In this document: positions 7,532 to 15,979 of the stretch, in pieces
How positions within the stretch are numbered: position 1 is the stretch's first letter
Layout: each line of letters begins with the position of its first letter
DNA from: Erwinia sp. JUb26
Lineage (GTDB): Bacteria > Pseudomonadota > Gammaproteobacteria > Enterobacterales > Enterobacteriaceae
Direction: 5' to 3'
DNA length: 64,000 nucleotides
Assembly (NCBI RefSeq): GCF_003751505.1
Contig: NZ_RJVB01000001.1
Span: 622,027-686,026, forward strand
Position numbers and translations under genes: made by a program
The notes under the pieces: model-generated
The model's input: only the letters and a program-made list of their open reading frames with translations
Databases searched by the model: none
Told to the model about the DNA's origin: nothing

Positions 7532-8625
7532 TTATTCTCCTTAAGGGGACCAGCCCAAAGGGAACCGGGCACGGCGACCTGACCTGTAAAAAGCAGGCGG
7601 GCGGTGCGTATCAAACCGCTACGGATGATGTTACCTTCCCGATCGCGCTCCAGCATTACGCTATACTCACCGGTAGGATGCTCAACCACAATTCGTTGTT
7701 TATCCCCCTCAGCTACGATCGCGACACCCTGAGTGACAGCCCCAGCAATCAGGCATGCCGTTGCAACACTGACGGCACCCAATACTCCAATTGAGGCGTG
7801 ACAACGATGCGGAATAAAGGTACGCGTTGTTACTGCACCTCCGTGCATTGGTGCGGCAATCAGTGTCATTTTTGGCACTGTTCTGTGCGTAACGTCGCCA
7901 AGGTTCATGCTTTTACCGGCCTGTATGCGAATAGACTCCAGGCGTGCTTTTAACTCATCGTCATGGTCGAGCTGCTCTCTCGTTTCAAGCCCGGTACGTT
8001 CAAGATCTGAAGCGCGAATCAACACAACGGGCATACCATTATCGATGCAGGTCGTATCAACGCCGTCGAACCGATCTCGTGGCTGTCCGGTCGGAAATAG
8101 TGAGCCACAGCTTGATCCCGCAATATCGCTAAATGTCAGTATCTGCTCTGCGCCACAGCCCGGCACGCCGTCAATCCGCGTATCACCCTCATACTCAACC
8201 ATCCCATCCGGGGTGGAGAGTTCCGCTTCGGCGATTTGATGGGTGTTGACCATGTAAATACGCACGTATGAACGCGAGCCCTGGGCTGAAACCAGACCTT
8301 TTTCAATGGCAAACGGGGCGACTGCTGCGAGGACATTGCCGCAGTTTTGTCCGTAATCCACGATCGCTTTATCAACATTCACCTGAGCAAAAAGGTAATC
8401 GACATCTGCATCGGACCGGGTCGAGCGGGAAATGATAGCGACCTTACTGGTCAGGGGATCGGCTCCGCCAATACCATCAATCTGGCGGATATCAGGAGAA
8501 CCGATTGCCGCCAGTAATACCCGATCCCTCAATGCACTATCTGCAGGAAGATCGCTCGCAAGGAAACAGGCAGCTTTTGAAGTGCCACCGCGCATCTGAA
8601 TGCAGGGGATTAGCGTTTGTTTCAT
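7528..8625 (-). CDS. galD: 4-oxalomesaconate tautomerase (PrpF family)
   Basis: This 365-residue protein belongs to the PrpF/diaminopimelate-epimerase-fold isomerases. It begins with IPCIQMRGGTSKAACF and has the conserved DGIGGADPLTSKVAIIS segment, the first active-site cysteine in GQNCGNVLAAVAPFAIE, and a second half with HRCHASIGVLGAVSVATA. GalD converts the keto form of 4-oxalomesaconate to the enol form before hydration. Four-base overlaps with galC upstream and the dehydrogenase downstream show tight translational coupling. The assignment comes from family resemblance together with the galB and galC neighbours; PrpF-type aconitate isomerase alone would be less likely in this setting. Confidence 0.85.
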   Translation of the reverse strand: MKQTLIPCIQMRGGTSKAACFLASDLPADSALRDRVLLAAIGSPDIRQIDGIGGADPLTSKVAIISRSTRSDADVDYLFAQVNVDKAIVDYGQNCGNVLAAVAPFAIEKGLVSAQGSRSYVRIYMVNTHQIAEAELSTPDGMVEYEGDTRIDGVPGCGAEQILTFSDIAGSSCGSLFPTGQPRDRFDGVDTTCIDNGMPVVLIRASDLERTGLETREQLDHDDELKARLESIRIQAGKSMNLGDVTHRTVPKMTLIAAPMHGGAVTTRTFIPHRCHASIGVLGAVSVATACLIAGAVTQGVAIVAEGDKQRIVVEHPTGEYSVMLERDREGNIIRSGLIRTARLLFTGQVAVPGSLWAGPLKENK

Positions 8626-9344
8626 AATGAGCCTTTTTCAAGGTCTTCCAGCGAATCAACATAGCGCAGGCCTTTTCGCAGCAGCGTCGATCGCATCTGA
8701 TAAATATCCAGCCCCAGTTCACCCTCTGCGAGTCGCTGGCGCTTGTTCTCTTCAATATCCACACGTTTTTGTGCTGCTATGTTGATACTCTCTGCATGGG
8801 CACGCGGAACGATAACCACACCGTCATCGTCGGCGACCACAATGTCTCCCGGGTAAACCAGCTGACCGGCGCACAGCAGTGGTACGTTTACCGAACCCAG
8901 CGTTTCCTTCACGGTTCCCTGCGCATAAACTGCTCGCGACCAGACCGGGAAGTTCATATCGCGCAGCGTCTGACTGTCGCGGATGCCAATGTCACCAATC
9001 AGAGCCACGACGCCACGGGCTTTCAGTGACGTCGCAAGAAGATCGCCAAAGAAGCCGTCATGGCACTCAGAAGTGGGGGCAACCACAAGCACGTCACCGG
9101 GCTGGCACTGTTCGACCGCAACGTGAAACATCCAGTTGTCGCCAGGCGTCAACAAAACAGTCACCGCACTACCAGAAATCGATTTGGCTTGCTGAATAGG
9201 GCGGATCCGACGGTCTAACAGACCCTGACGCTGTTGCGCTTCATGTACCGTCGCGACGCCATATGCGGCAAAGCGAGACACTAACTCTGCGGCAGCACGA
9301 TCGACATTACGTACGACGATGCCTTTCTGGTTCAGATGGTTCAT
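8622..9344 (-). CDS. galC: 4-carboxy-4-hydroxy-2-oxoadipate aldolase / oxaloacetate decarboxylase
   Basis: The 240-residue protein belongs to the RraA-like class II aldolase family (LigK/ProA/GalC). Typical blocks are ATVHEAQQRQGLLDRRIRPI, the GDVLVVAP segment, GFFGDLLATSLKARGVVALI and GDIGIRD, which carries the metal-binding Asp and the substrate Arg. It cleaves 4-carboxy-4-hydroxy-2-oxoadipate to pyruvate and oxaloacetate, the last step of gallate or protocatechuate 4,5-cleavage. It overlaps galD and galB by 4 bp each. A length of around 230-240 residues is normal for the family. Members that are only RraA regulators lack this pathway context. Confidence 0.88.
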   Translation of the reverse strand: MNHLNQKGIVVRNVDRAAAELVSRFAAYGVATVHEAQQRQGLLDRRIRPIQQAKSISGSAVTVLLTPGDNWMFHVAVEQCQPGDVLVVAPTSECHDGFFGDLLATSLKARGVVALIGDIGIRDSQTLRDMNFPVWSRAVYAQGTVKETLGSVNVPLLCAGQLVYPGDIVVADDDGVVIVPRAHAESINIAAQKRVDIEENKRQRLAEGELGLDIYQMRSTLLRKGLRYVDSLEDLEKGSL

Positions 9345-10078
9345 GACAAATCCTCCGTTACCCGTGGGAACAAGCTCTGGTAGCCTTCACCGTGGCTGAT
9401 TGCACGAACAGAGGTAATCCCGACATTGCGCTTTGCCTGTACGCCACGTTGCAGTGCCACACGGGTGTAATATTCCCAAAGATGCTCCTGACCGGCCATA
9501 CACTGAATCGCAGCATATTTCTTATCCCATACCGATGTAATGTCCAGCAGCACATCAGGCTTCCAGTTGCACTGCTCCGGCTGGTGCGGTTCAAAACTAT
9601 AGACCGGCGGGGCACCAATAATCGGCTCGCCCGGACGATATCCCTCCGCCTGAGCGATGATTCGCGCTTCCTGAGTTAGGTTAGCGGCCAATGGATGGTC
9701 GTAGTTGTAGGGATCCGCAACGGAATGGGTAAGCACGAAGTGGGGTTGAATTTTTCGGAACACGTCGGCCAGACGAAACAATGTCTCTTTGTCCGCGCGC
9801 AGCGGGTAGTCTCCCAGATCAAAAAACTCAATGCTCGCACCGAGGATCTCTGCTGCAGACTGCGCTTCCGCACGGCGATGCTGTTTCACCGTTTCTTCCG
9901 TCATGTTGCCTTTACGCCAGAGTTTAGCTGATTCGCCACGCTCGCCGAAGCTGAGACAAACAACATGCACGTCATAGCCGCGTGAAGCGTGAAGCGCGAT
10001 AGCGCCACCGGCACGCCAGACAAAATCAGCTGAATGTGCACTGACCACCAGTGCGCTTTTTTTCGGGTTATTTTCCAT
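9341..10078 (-). CDS. galB: 4-oxalomesaconate hydratase (PIG-L family)
   Basis: This is a zinc-dependent PIG-L/LmbE-fold protein of about 245 residues. The first metal motif is the GalB variant AHSADFVWRAGGAIALHA instead of the usual AHPDDE, followed by VVCLSFGERGESAKLW and the second histidine region DPYNYDHPLA. These match GalB of pseudomonads rather than the N-acetylglucosamine deacetylases of the same family. It hydrates 4-oxalomesaconate to 4-carboxy-4-hydroxy-2-oxoadipate. ATG 10078 is chosen over the upstream GTG at 10087 because AGGTGA sits 5 bp before it. It is the first gene of the galBCD-dehydrogenase operon and is divergent from the double-HTH LysR gene. Confidence 0.87.
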   Translation of the reverse strand: MENNPKKSALVVSAHSADFVWRAGGAIALHASRGYDVHVVCLSFGERGESAKLWRKGNMTEETVKQHRRAEAQSAAEILGASIEFFDLGDYPLRADKETLFRLADVFRKIQPHFVLTHSVADPYNYDHPLAANLTQEARIIAQAEGYRPGEPIIGAPPVYSFEPHQPEQCNWKPDVLLDITSVWDKKYAAIQCMAGQEHLWEYYTRVALQRGVQAKRNVGITSVRAISHGEGYQSLFPRVTEDLS

Positions 10079-10101
10079 TGAATTCACCTGCTGTTGTGTT
10101 T

Positions 10102-10118
10102 AGGTGCATCGTGCACCT
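10102..10118. promoter_or_regulatory. Inverted repeat AGGTGCA-TCG-TGCACCT in galB/LysR promoter region
   Basis: Seven-base perfect arms around a 3-base centre, in the short divergent region between galB and the LysR gene. A half-site with 10 of 11 identical bases (TAGGTGCAGCG, 14999-15009) stands just before the aromatic transporter operon. It is therefore a candidate operator of the double-HTH LysR regulator. The site is close to the galB ribosome-binding region, so either activation or repression is possible. Confidence 0.5.
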
Positions 10119-10208
10119 GAAAAACAGCTGCGAAAAATTCCTTTCGTTGCTTAAGCCATGCATTTTAATTATGTTGTGAACTTGCCCTCACTCTGGAGCG
10201 CTTTGATC

Positions 10209-11426
10209 ATGACGTTTGAAGAAACTGATGGTTCTATAAAAATCATGCAATTACGGTCATTTTGCATGATCGCAAAATACGGAACCGTTTCTGAAGCTGC
10301 GAACAATTTATTTCGCACACAGTCAGCCGTAACACGTTCCGTTCGCGAGCTTGAGGAGACAATTGGGGTAACGCTTTTTGAACGCCACGCCTCGGGTATG
10401 ATCGTTACCGATTTTGGTAAATGTATACTGCCACGCGCTCAGAAAGCATTAGATGAGCTACGGCAGATCCCAAAGTTACTGGAAAAATTAAAACCGCGCG
10501 GCAACGAGCGGCGCGAGGATGCCGAACCTATTTGGTTGTTCAACTTGCGAAGGCTGGAAGTCTTCGTAGCTTTGCATCGTTTTCACCACACGATAACCGC
10601 AGCGCACGCGATGGGAGTCAGTCAACCCGCGATAAGTGCGTCGTTAAAAGTACTGGAAAAAGGGGCCAGCATCTCTCTTTTCCAGCGAACGCCTCGCGGT
10701 TTGATGCCGACTGCCGCGGGTCGAGAAATCGCCCCCGCAGTTAGCCGCGCAATTAACGAAATAAGCCATATTAAAGAAGATATTGCGGCACGCCAGGGCG
10801 TACTGACTGGAACCGTGAACATCGGCGCGTTGCCGTTGAGCCGCACCAGTCTGTTGCCTGAGGCGATTGCTCAACTGGTGGGGCAGTATCCAGGAATAAA
10901 AATTTTTACTAACGAAAGTGCTTTTAGCGTGTTGATCACTGAGCTGCGTTCGGGAGATATCGATTTCATTGTCGGAGCGCTACGTAAGGGGGAAGATTTC
11001 TTTGACACTGAAAACATTCCACTTTTTTCAGAGGAACTGGTCATGTTGGTTGGGCCACAGCATCCCTTACTGAATAAAACCCTGCGGCCGGAAGATTTTG
11101 CAAATGCCCAATGGATTTTGCCTCGCAGCAAGACGCCAGCACGGCGTTTGCTGGACAAAGCGTTTGCCGAGCGGGGGCAGGACGCACTGAAACCGGTCGT
11201 TGAAAGCGGGGACCTGGCGATAGTCAGGGGGTTGCTGCTGCGTACGGAGATGATCGCGATTGTCTCCTCGCAGCAGCTTGCCTGGGAATTAGAGAACGAT
11301 ATACTGCAACCGTTGAATTACAGCCTGCAGGATACCCGCCGCGAAATAGGCCTTATTTTCAGACAAGGGTCACTCCATTCTCCAGCCGCACAGGCGTTGA
11401 TAAATACAATTAAGAACATGTTCTGA
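10209..11426 (+). CDS. LysR-type regulator with two tandem winged-HTH domains (likely gal regulator)
   Basis: The protein is 405 residues from ATG 10209 (GGAG 10 bp upstream; ATG 10245 is an alternative), against about 300 for ordinary LysR proteins. The extra length is a second DNA-binding domain. The first HTH (about residues 13-70) reads MQLRSFCMIAKYGTVSEAAN with TQSAVTRSVRELEE. The second (about 108-165) reads LRRLEVFVALHRFHHTITAA with SQPAISASLKVLEK. A single effector-binding domain follows. It is divergent from galB and probably senses gallate or a ring-cleavage product. The tandem arrangement should allow binding to longer or paired operators. Confidence 0.85.
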   Translation: MTFEETDGSIKIMQLRSFCMIAKYGTVSEAANNLFRTQSAVTRSVRELEETIGVTLFERHASGMIVTDFGKCILPRAQKALDELRQIPKLLEKLKPRGNERREDAEPIWLFNLRRLEVFVALHRFHHTITAAHAMGVSQPAISASLKVLEKGASISLFQRTPRGLMPTAAGREIAPAVSRAINEISHIKEDIAARQGVLTGTVNIGALPLSRTSLLPEAIAQLVGQYPGIKIFTNESAFSVLITELRSGDIDFIVGALRKGEDFFDTENIPLFSEELVMLVGPQHPLLNKTLRPEDFANAQWILPRSKTPARRLLDKAFAERGQDALKPVVESGDLAIVRGLLLRTEMIAIVSSQQLAWELENDILQPLNYSLQDTRREIGLIFRQGSLHSPAAQALINTIKNMF

Positions 11427-11449
11427 CAAATTAATGAAGTCTGCGGCAT

Positions 11450-11479
11450 TCCCGTCAGGTGAGACCATGACGGGATTTT
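11450..11479 (+). terminator. Rho-independent terminator of the LysR gene
   Basis: An 8-bp perfect stem (TCCCGTCA 11450-11457 with TGACGGGA 11468-11475) and 10-base loop, followed directly by TTTT. It lies 24 bp after the LysR stop and separates it from the convergent Rieske operon. Confidence 0.8.
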
Positions 11480-11489
11480 CAACGCCGTG

Positions 11490-12629
11490 TTATCGCGCCA
11501 TCATGATGACTTGTTTTGGGTCAAAGCCACTTTCGCTAAGTGCAAGGTCGTTCAGGATGCGTCGCATCATCAGCCCGGGACGGTCTGGCGCGAAATTGAG
11601 GTCAAACTGCTTTTCAGGATCGCTATTGACGACGTCAAGAATCCATTCGAGAGCATCGACGTCTTCGGTATAGGCTTTTTGCGAGGATTCGTAAAGATGT
11701 TTATCCGTCTCTTTATTTTGCAGATCGAAGTTACGTGAGCAGAACCACCAGTAATGAATACTACCATTGGTTTCTGGAGTGAAAATGTGTGAAATATTAA
11801 AACGATAGGTTTCTTCGCTGCCGTGATGCCTGGTGATATCAACGATACGCGCAAACGCGATATGCATCGCAGGCGAAACAAACATCGCGGTGGAGAAACG
11901 ATTGACCGGAATACCGCCTAATTTGGTTGGTTCGGCGTAGACACCTGGTGGCGGAGAGTTCAGCAGCTGACGCTCAATAATCACTTTGTTATCCTCGATT
12001 CGCGCCTCAAGTTTAGAACGTGCATATTCAGGTGTGCCAATCGCACCCGGATGTAGAAACGGAAAATGCGTTTGATCGAGTAAATTTTCATGCATCGACA
12101 CATAATCAGATTTCATATGGAACTGATCGTTAACGGTTTTCCACTCGTCACTCTCTAACCAGGGCGTCTCAGGAATGAGATTTGGGTCGGCGAGATCGGG
12201 ATCGCCCATCCATATCCACAGCAGTGGTCCACGTTCAATAATGTCATAAGTACGCACCGCCGCATTGGTTGGCACATTGATCATCGAAGGAAGGTTGACG
12301 CAACGGCCTGAGGGGGCAAACTCCATACCGTGATAGCCGCACCGCAGGTTATCGTCATGCAACGTACCTTTCGCCAGAGGAAATGAGCGATGGGGGCAAC
12401 GGTTACGCATGGCAACGGGTTCTCCTGCATTGGTGCGATAAAGCGCCACCTCAATGCCAAGAAAACGACGGCTAAAAATCTCGCGCGTGACCTCATGCGA
12501 CAGGGCTGCAACATACCAGCAATTTTTTACCAGCGGCGTGTTTTGGTCGGCAAAACCACTGTTCGCTAAGACATTATCGTTAAGCGGAATACGCGGGTGT
12601 TCGTAATTCATATCAAATGTATTGCTCAT
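11490..12629 (-). CDS. Rieske aromatic oxygenase, VanA-like O-demethylase/hydroxylase component
   Basis: A 379-residue oxygenase subunit. The N-terminal Rieske [2Fe-2S] motif is NRCPHRSFPLAKG (C-x-H), followed 17 residues after the first ligands by CGYHGMEFAPSG (C-x2-H). The catalytic domain has the mononuclear iron site around EN-LLDQTHFPFLHPG (two His) and a distal Asp. Vanillate O-demethylase and related single-component oxygenases look like this. With its reductase (12641) it would remove an O-methyl group as formaldehyde or hydroxylate an aromatic acid, using O2 and NAD(P)H. Next to the gallate genes, a methoxylated gallate (3- or 4-O-methylgallate, syringate) is the inferred substrate. 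Confidence 0.85.
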   Translation of the reverse strand: MSNTFDMNYEHPRIPLNDNVLANSGFADQNTPLVKNCWYVAALSHEVTREIFSRRFLGIEVALYRTNAGEPVAMRNRCPHRSFPLAKGTLHDDNLRCGYHGMEFAPSGRCVNLPSMINVPTNAAVRTYDIIERGPLLWIWMGDPDLADPNLIPETPWLESDEWKTVNDQFHMKSDYVSMHENLLDQTHFPFLHPGAIGTPEYARSKLEARIEDNKVIIERQLLNSPPPGVYAEPTKLGGIPVNRFSTAMFVSPAMHIAFARIVDITRHHGSEETYRFNISHIFTPETNGSIHYWWFCSRNFDLQNKETDKHLYESSQKAYTEDVDALEWILDVVNSDPEKQFDLNFAPDRPGLMMRRILNDLALSESGFDPKQVIMMAR

Positions 12630-12640
12630 GCTTTCCTCAC

Positions 12641-13612
12641 TTACAGGTCAAGTGTGATTTTTTTTCCCTTAAGGCGGGACACGCAGATGCAAACCGATGC
12701 GCTTTTATTTTTGTCATCGTCATCAAGGCAAACGTCACGATGGACAATAGGCCCATCAGCATCAATGACGTGCTGTGCACAAACCCCACATTCACCCCGG
12801 CGACAATCCCATAAGACATCAATGTTGGCATTATTCAGGGCGTCAAGAATCGATGTGTTGCCGTGGACATGGACGGTTTTACGCGATTTTTGTAGATACA
12901 CATCAAAGCCGTCACGCAGAGGATTATTTGCCAGGAACAACTCGTAGTGCAGTTGCTGTAATGGCCAGTTGAACTGCTTTGCTGCGGTGATACAGGATTC
13001 AATCATTGGCAGGGGACCACAGATATAGATGTGGGTATCTGATGAAATTTCGTTAAACAGTTGACTGAAGTGCAGACGCTGTTGTTGCTCAGAATAAAGA
13101 AACTCGGCCTTACTATTGGTTAACGTCCGTACTTCATTGTGATAGGCCATGTTCTGGTCATTTAAACCGCAGTAAATCATCCGTACCGGCTTACTGCGCT
13201 TAGTCAGACTACGCAGCATTGATAAAATTGGTGTAATACCTATACCACCGGCAATCAACAGCGTTGGGGCATTGTTGCGTTCAAGCGGGAAGGCGTTTAC
13301 TGGAACTGACACCTGCACACTCATACCCGGTTGCAGTTGAGTATGAATATAGTTAGATGTTTGGCCGTACTGTTCACGTTTAACGGCAATGCGCCATACG
13401 TTGCGGGGATCATCCTGCGTATCTCCGCCAATTAACGAATAATGGCGCACCAGCAGGGTGCCATCATCATCACGTAGAAAAAGCATAGTATGCGCACCTG
13501 GCCCATATTCCGGCAGCAGCTGACCTTCACTGGACGATAACCGGACTTCACGAACATCTGTTGTCACTGCTTTGACCGATGAGACGGTGACATTTATCGT
13601 CTGAAAAGCCAT
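12641..13612 (-). CDS. PDR/VanB-type ferredoxin reductase partner of the Rieske oxygenase
   Basis: The protein has 323 residues in three parts: an FMN-binding barrel with RHYSLIGG (the R-x-Y-S flavin motif), an NAD-binding domain with LLIAGGIGITPILSM and YICGPLPMI, and a C-terminal plant-type [2Fe-2S] domain with DCRRGECGVCAQHV and a final cysteine in VCICVSR. This domain order is that of phthalate dioxygenase reductase and VanB. It passes electrons from NAD(P)H to the Rieske protein encoded 11 bp downstream in the same operon. The transporter gene is 21 bp upstream, so all three are co-transcribed. Confidence 0.9.
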   Translation of the reverse strand: MAFQTINVTVSSVKAVTTDVREVRLSSSEGQLLPEYGPGAHTMLFLRDDDGTLLVRHYSLIGGDTQDDPRNVWRIAVKREQYGQTSNYIHTQLQPGMSVQVSVPVNAFPLERNNAPTLLIAGGIGITPILSMLRSLTKRSKPVRMIYCGLNDQNMAYHNEVRTLTNSKAEFLYSEQQQRLHFSQLFNEISSDTHIYICGPLPMIESCITAAKQFNWPLQQLHYELFLANNPLRDGFDVYLQKSRKTVHVHGNTSILDALNNANIDVLWDCRRGECGVCAQHVIDADGPIVHRDVCLDDDDKNKSASVCICVSRLKGKKITLDL

Positions 13613-13633
13613 AACATTACTCCCATTGAAAAA

Positions 13634-14971
13634 CTACTTTGAAATCTGTCGTTCAGCTAATGGCTGAATCGCTGTGTTGAGATTGATGATGAGCATAGAT
13701 GCGATTAAAGCTGAGGTAGCGAGGAAGCAGTAAAGGCTGCCTTCCCCCGGAAAGGTGTACAGCAGCACGCCGCCCAACGTTGAACTGGCGATCGCGCCAA
13801 CTCGCCCAATACCGTGCATGCAACTCACGCCCGTTGCGCGGAATGCCGTCGGGTAGGTTGCCGGCGCGATAGATTGCATACCGGTCTGAGCACCATTGAT
13901 AAAAATGCCAGAGAGGAAAATGAGCACCAGCAACGTAATGAACTGCTTATCGAGGACGAACGCGGCAAAAAGAAAGGTGGCTCCAACCAGATAGAATAGT
14001 GATACCATTTTGGCCGCTGATATTTTGTCCATCAAATAGCCGATCACGAGACAACCCAATATGCCACCCAGCTGAAAACCTGATGCAACCCACGCCGTTT
14101 CTGCTAAGGAGAAGCCGCCTTTATTCAGCGAATTAGGCATCCATCCGTTTAACAAATAAATCGTGAATAAACCAAAAAGATAGGTGAGCCAAAGCACCAC
14201 TGTCTTTTTGCTATAGCCTTTCGAAAACAGCGCGCCGAAAGTACTTTTTTGGCTGAATAACGGATATTCGCGCACAGCGAACCGGGAGATGTCGAAATGA
14301 CCTCCGATAAGATTAAGGACATTGCAAAGTTTTTTGCGATCGGTAGCGCGTCGCCATAGATACATCGGTGATTCGTTCATGGTCATCATTAAGACCAGAA
14401 GGATGACGGCAGGGATGATGCCGCCAATAAGCAATAAACTTCCCCATGAGTGATGTTGCAGCATCCAGGCCGCAAGCAGCCCGGCCCCCCCAGACCCCAG
14501 GCTAAAGCCACTGTACATGGCGGTTAACACGGTGCTTTTGCGGCGTGTGGGAATAAACTCAGCAACCAGGGTTACACAGACAGGCATTACTGCGCCTAAG
14601 CCTAAACCCGCTAAAAAACGGAATGCTGCAAGCTGCGCAGGCGTTTCAGCAAATGCGCCTGTCAGGCTCATTATGCTGACCAGCGCCATGGCCGAAAGCA
14701 AAATTGTTTTCCGACCAAATCGGTCGGCCAGGTTGCCGGCTGCGATGGCACCCAGAGCAACGCCAAACATTGCTGACCCCAGGATCATACCTGCATGTCC
14801 GGGCGTCAACTGCCATTGCTGATTGAGTGTCGGGATGATGAATCCCATTACGGCGGTATCGTAGCCGTCAATGAAGATAATCATGAAGCCAAGAAACAGG
14901 ACATAATATTGATAGCGACTGATTTTTTGCTGATCAATCCAGTCGCGAACATCTATCGGATTCTCGTTCAT
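13634..14971 (-). CDS. Aromatic acid:H+ symporter (MFS, AAHS family; PcaK/GalT-like)
   Basis: A 445-residue, 12-helix transporter. The first helix region has the AAHS hallmark FIDGYDTAVMGFIIPTL, and the loop between helices 2 and 3 has GNLADRFGRKTILL, the D-R-x-G-R-K MFS signature. Families of this kind carry 4-hydroxybenzoate, protocatechuate, vanillate or gallate with protons. It is the first gene of the transporter-reductase-oxygenase operon. Its promoter region contains the ATTCA-type operator at 15056 and a GGTGCA half-site at 14999, linking it to two regulators of the island. Uptake of a free, perhaps methylated, aromatic acid is inferred. Confidence 0.88.
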   Translation of the reverse strand: MNENPIDVRDWIDQQKISRYQYYVLFLGFMIIFIDGYDTAVMGFIIPTLNQQWQLTPGHAGMILGSAMFGVALGAIAAGNLADRFGRKTILLSAMALVSIMSLTGAFAETPAQLAAFRFLAGLGLGAVMPVCVTLVAEFIPTRRKSTVLTAMYSGFSLGSGGAGLLAAWMLQHHSWGSLLLIGGIIPAVILLVLMMTMNESPMYLWRRATDRKKLCNVLNLIGGHFDISRFAVREYPLFSQKSTFGALFSKGYSKKTVVLWLTYLFGLFTIYLLNGWMPNSLNKGGFSLAETAWVASGFQLGGILGCLVIGYLMDKISAAKMVSLFYLVGATFLFAAFVLDKQFITLLVLIFLSGIFINGAQTGMQSIAPATYPTAFRATGVSCMHGIGRVGAIASSTLGGVLLYTFPGEGSLYCFLATSALIASMLIINLNTAIQPLAERQISK

Positions 14972-14998
14972 AGATGGATTCTCTTTTTTATGAGGGTG

Positions 14999-15009
14999 TA
15001 GGTGCAGCG
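14999..15009. promoter_or_regulatory. Half-site TAGGTGCAGCG before the aromatic transporter operon
   Basis: Ten of eleven bases equal the left arm and centre of the inverted repeat at 10102 in the galB promoter region. It lies 28 bp upstream of the transporter start. It is a candidate half-site of the double-HTH LysR regulator; alone it is weak evidence. Confidence 0.35.
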
Positions 15010-15055
15010 AAAACCGCCGCTAATTTCAAAGTACAAAAAAAAGCAGAAAGGGGAG

Positions 15056-15070
15056 ATTCAATAGTTGTAT
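15056..15070. promoter_or_regulatory. Operator-like site G (ATTCA-N5-TGTAT) before the transporter/Rieske operon
   Basis: ATTCAATAGTTGTAT differs from the perfect site at 3904 (ATTCAATAATTGAAT) at two positions and has 9 of 10 arm bases of the island consensus. It lies about 85 bp upstream of the aromatic transporter gene and could place the demethylase operon in the same regulon as the glycoside genes. Confidence 0.42.
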
Positions 15071-15140
15071 AAAAGATATGAGTTTTAGTTATTCTGTGAT
15101 CGAAAGCATCTGAATTTCTCAGGTGGAATGCTTTTTATAG

Positions 15141-15168
15141 AAAACGGACTGCCAGAGCGGGCCGTCCG
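15141..15168 (-). terminator. Terminator of the glk-oxidoreductase-DUF554 operon
   Basis: CGGAC (15145-15149) pairs with GTCCG (15164-15168), extended inward by GCC/GGC after one mismatch. On the minus strand TTTTCT follows directly. It lies about 45 bp after the DUF554 stop, a normal place for an operon terminator. Confidence 0.65.
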
Positions 15169-15212
15169 GGTGGGGATTACAATAAATTATCGCTGAGGAT
15201 TAATCTTCCTCA

Positions 15213-15920
15213 TCAATTCCATAGTGCGGATAAAGGCATGACGATGACTAATGCAGGAAGCATATTAGCAATAGGGAATATTTTAATGCCACAAATCCTC
15301 AGTCCGGTTGCCATCATTAACATACCACCCACAGCATAAAAATCATTGCGCATAAGTTCGCTCGTTAAAGGAAGAATTAAAATCGCAGCATATGCGAGGC
15401 TGAGCTGAATGATTAACTGCGGGACGGCAATGAAGGCGACAACGTAGCCAAGACGGGTTGAGAACAGAAGTGCGGCAAAAAAATCCATTGCAGATTTAGT
15501 ATAAAGCACAGAAGTATCACCATTCATACCCTCATTCAGGGCACCTACAATTCCTGTTCCGCTGGCACAAAACAGTACAATCAATGCAACGAATACTTCG
15601 AGAAACTCTTTTTGACTTACAGATTCTTGCCTTCCAGGAGCAAGCCACTGGGCAACACTACGCATTTTGGCAGCTGCTGTATTAATCCCTCGCTCTACGT
15701 ATATCAATTCTCCAATTAACGTCCCAATAATACAGGATAAAATAATCACTGGTAGTGTTGAGAATTTCAATATCAAAATCACTGCCATCGACATTGAACA
15801 AAGACCAAAAATCATGGGCATGCTGTCATGCAAACGTTTAGGAACGGCACGAGCCAGTATAAAGCCGATTAGGCTACCCAGAATGATGCCAAGGCTATTA
15901 ACATAAGGACCTGTTATCAC
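15213..15920 (-). CDS. DUF554 membrane protein (YqgA/YdfK-like)
   Basis: A GTG start at 15918-15920 gives 235 residues, the length of E. coli YqgA, and aligns the start (VITGPYVNSLGIILGSLIG) with that family; the frame upstream has no family resemblance. Six to seven membrane helices are present, with the conserved VALIVLFCASGTGIVGALNEGMNGD motif and a C-terminal GLRICGIKIFPIANMLPALV. The family function is unknown, and small-molecule transport has been supposed. Here it is the last gene of an operon with glucokinase and a Gfo/Idh oxidoreductase, so a link to sugar handling is possible. Confidence 0.85.
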   Translation of the reverse strand: MITGPYVNSLGIILGSLIGFILARAVPKRLHDSMPMIFGLCSMSMAVILILKFSTLPVIILSCIIGTLIGELIYVERGINTAAAKMRSVAQWLAPGRQESVSQKEFLEVFVALIVLFCASGTGIVGALNEGMNGDTSVLYTKSAMDFFAALLFSTRLGYVVAFIAVPQLIIQLSLAYAAILILPLTSELMRNDFYAVGGMLMMATGLRICGIKIFPIANMLPALVIVMPLSALWN

Positions 15921-15979
15921 ATTTTTTTCCCAGTGGAGGCGTATAAAAGCAAACCTCAATGAGGTTTGCCTGAAGGACT

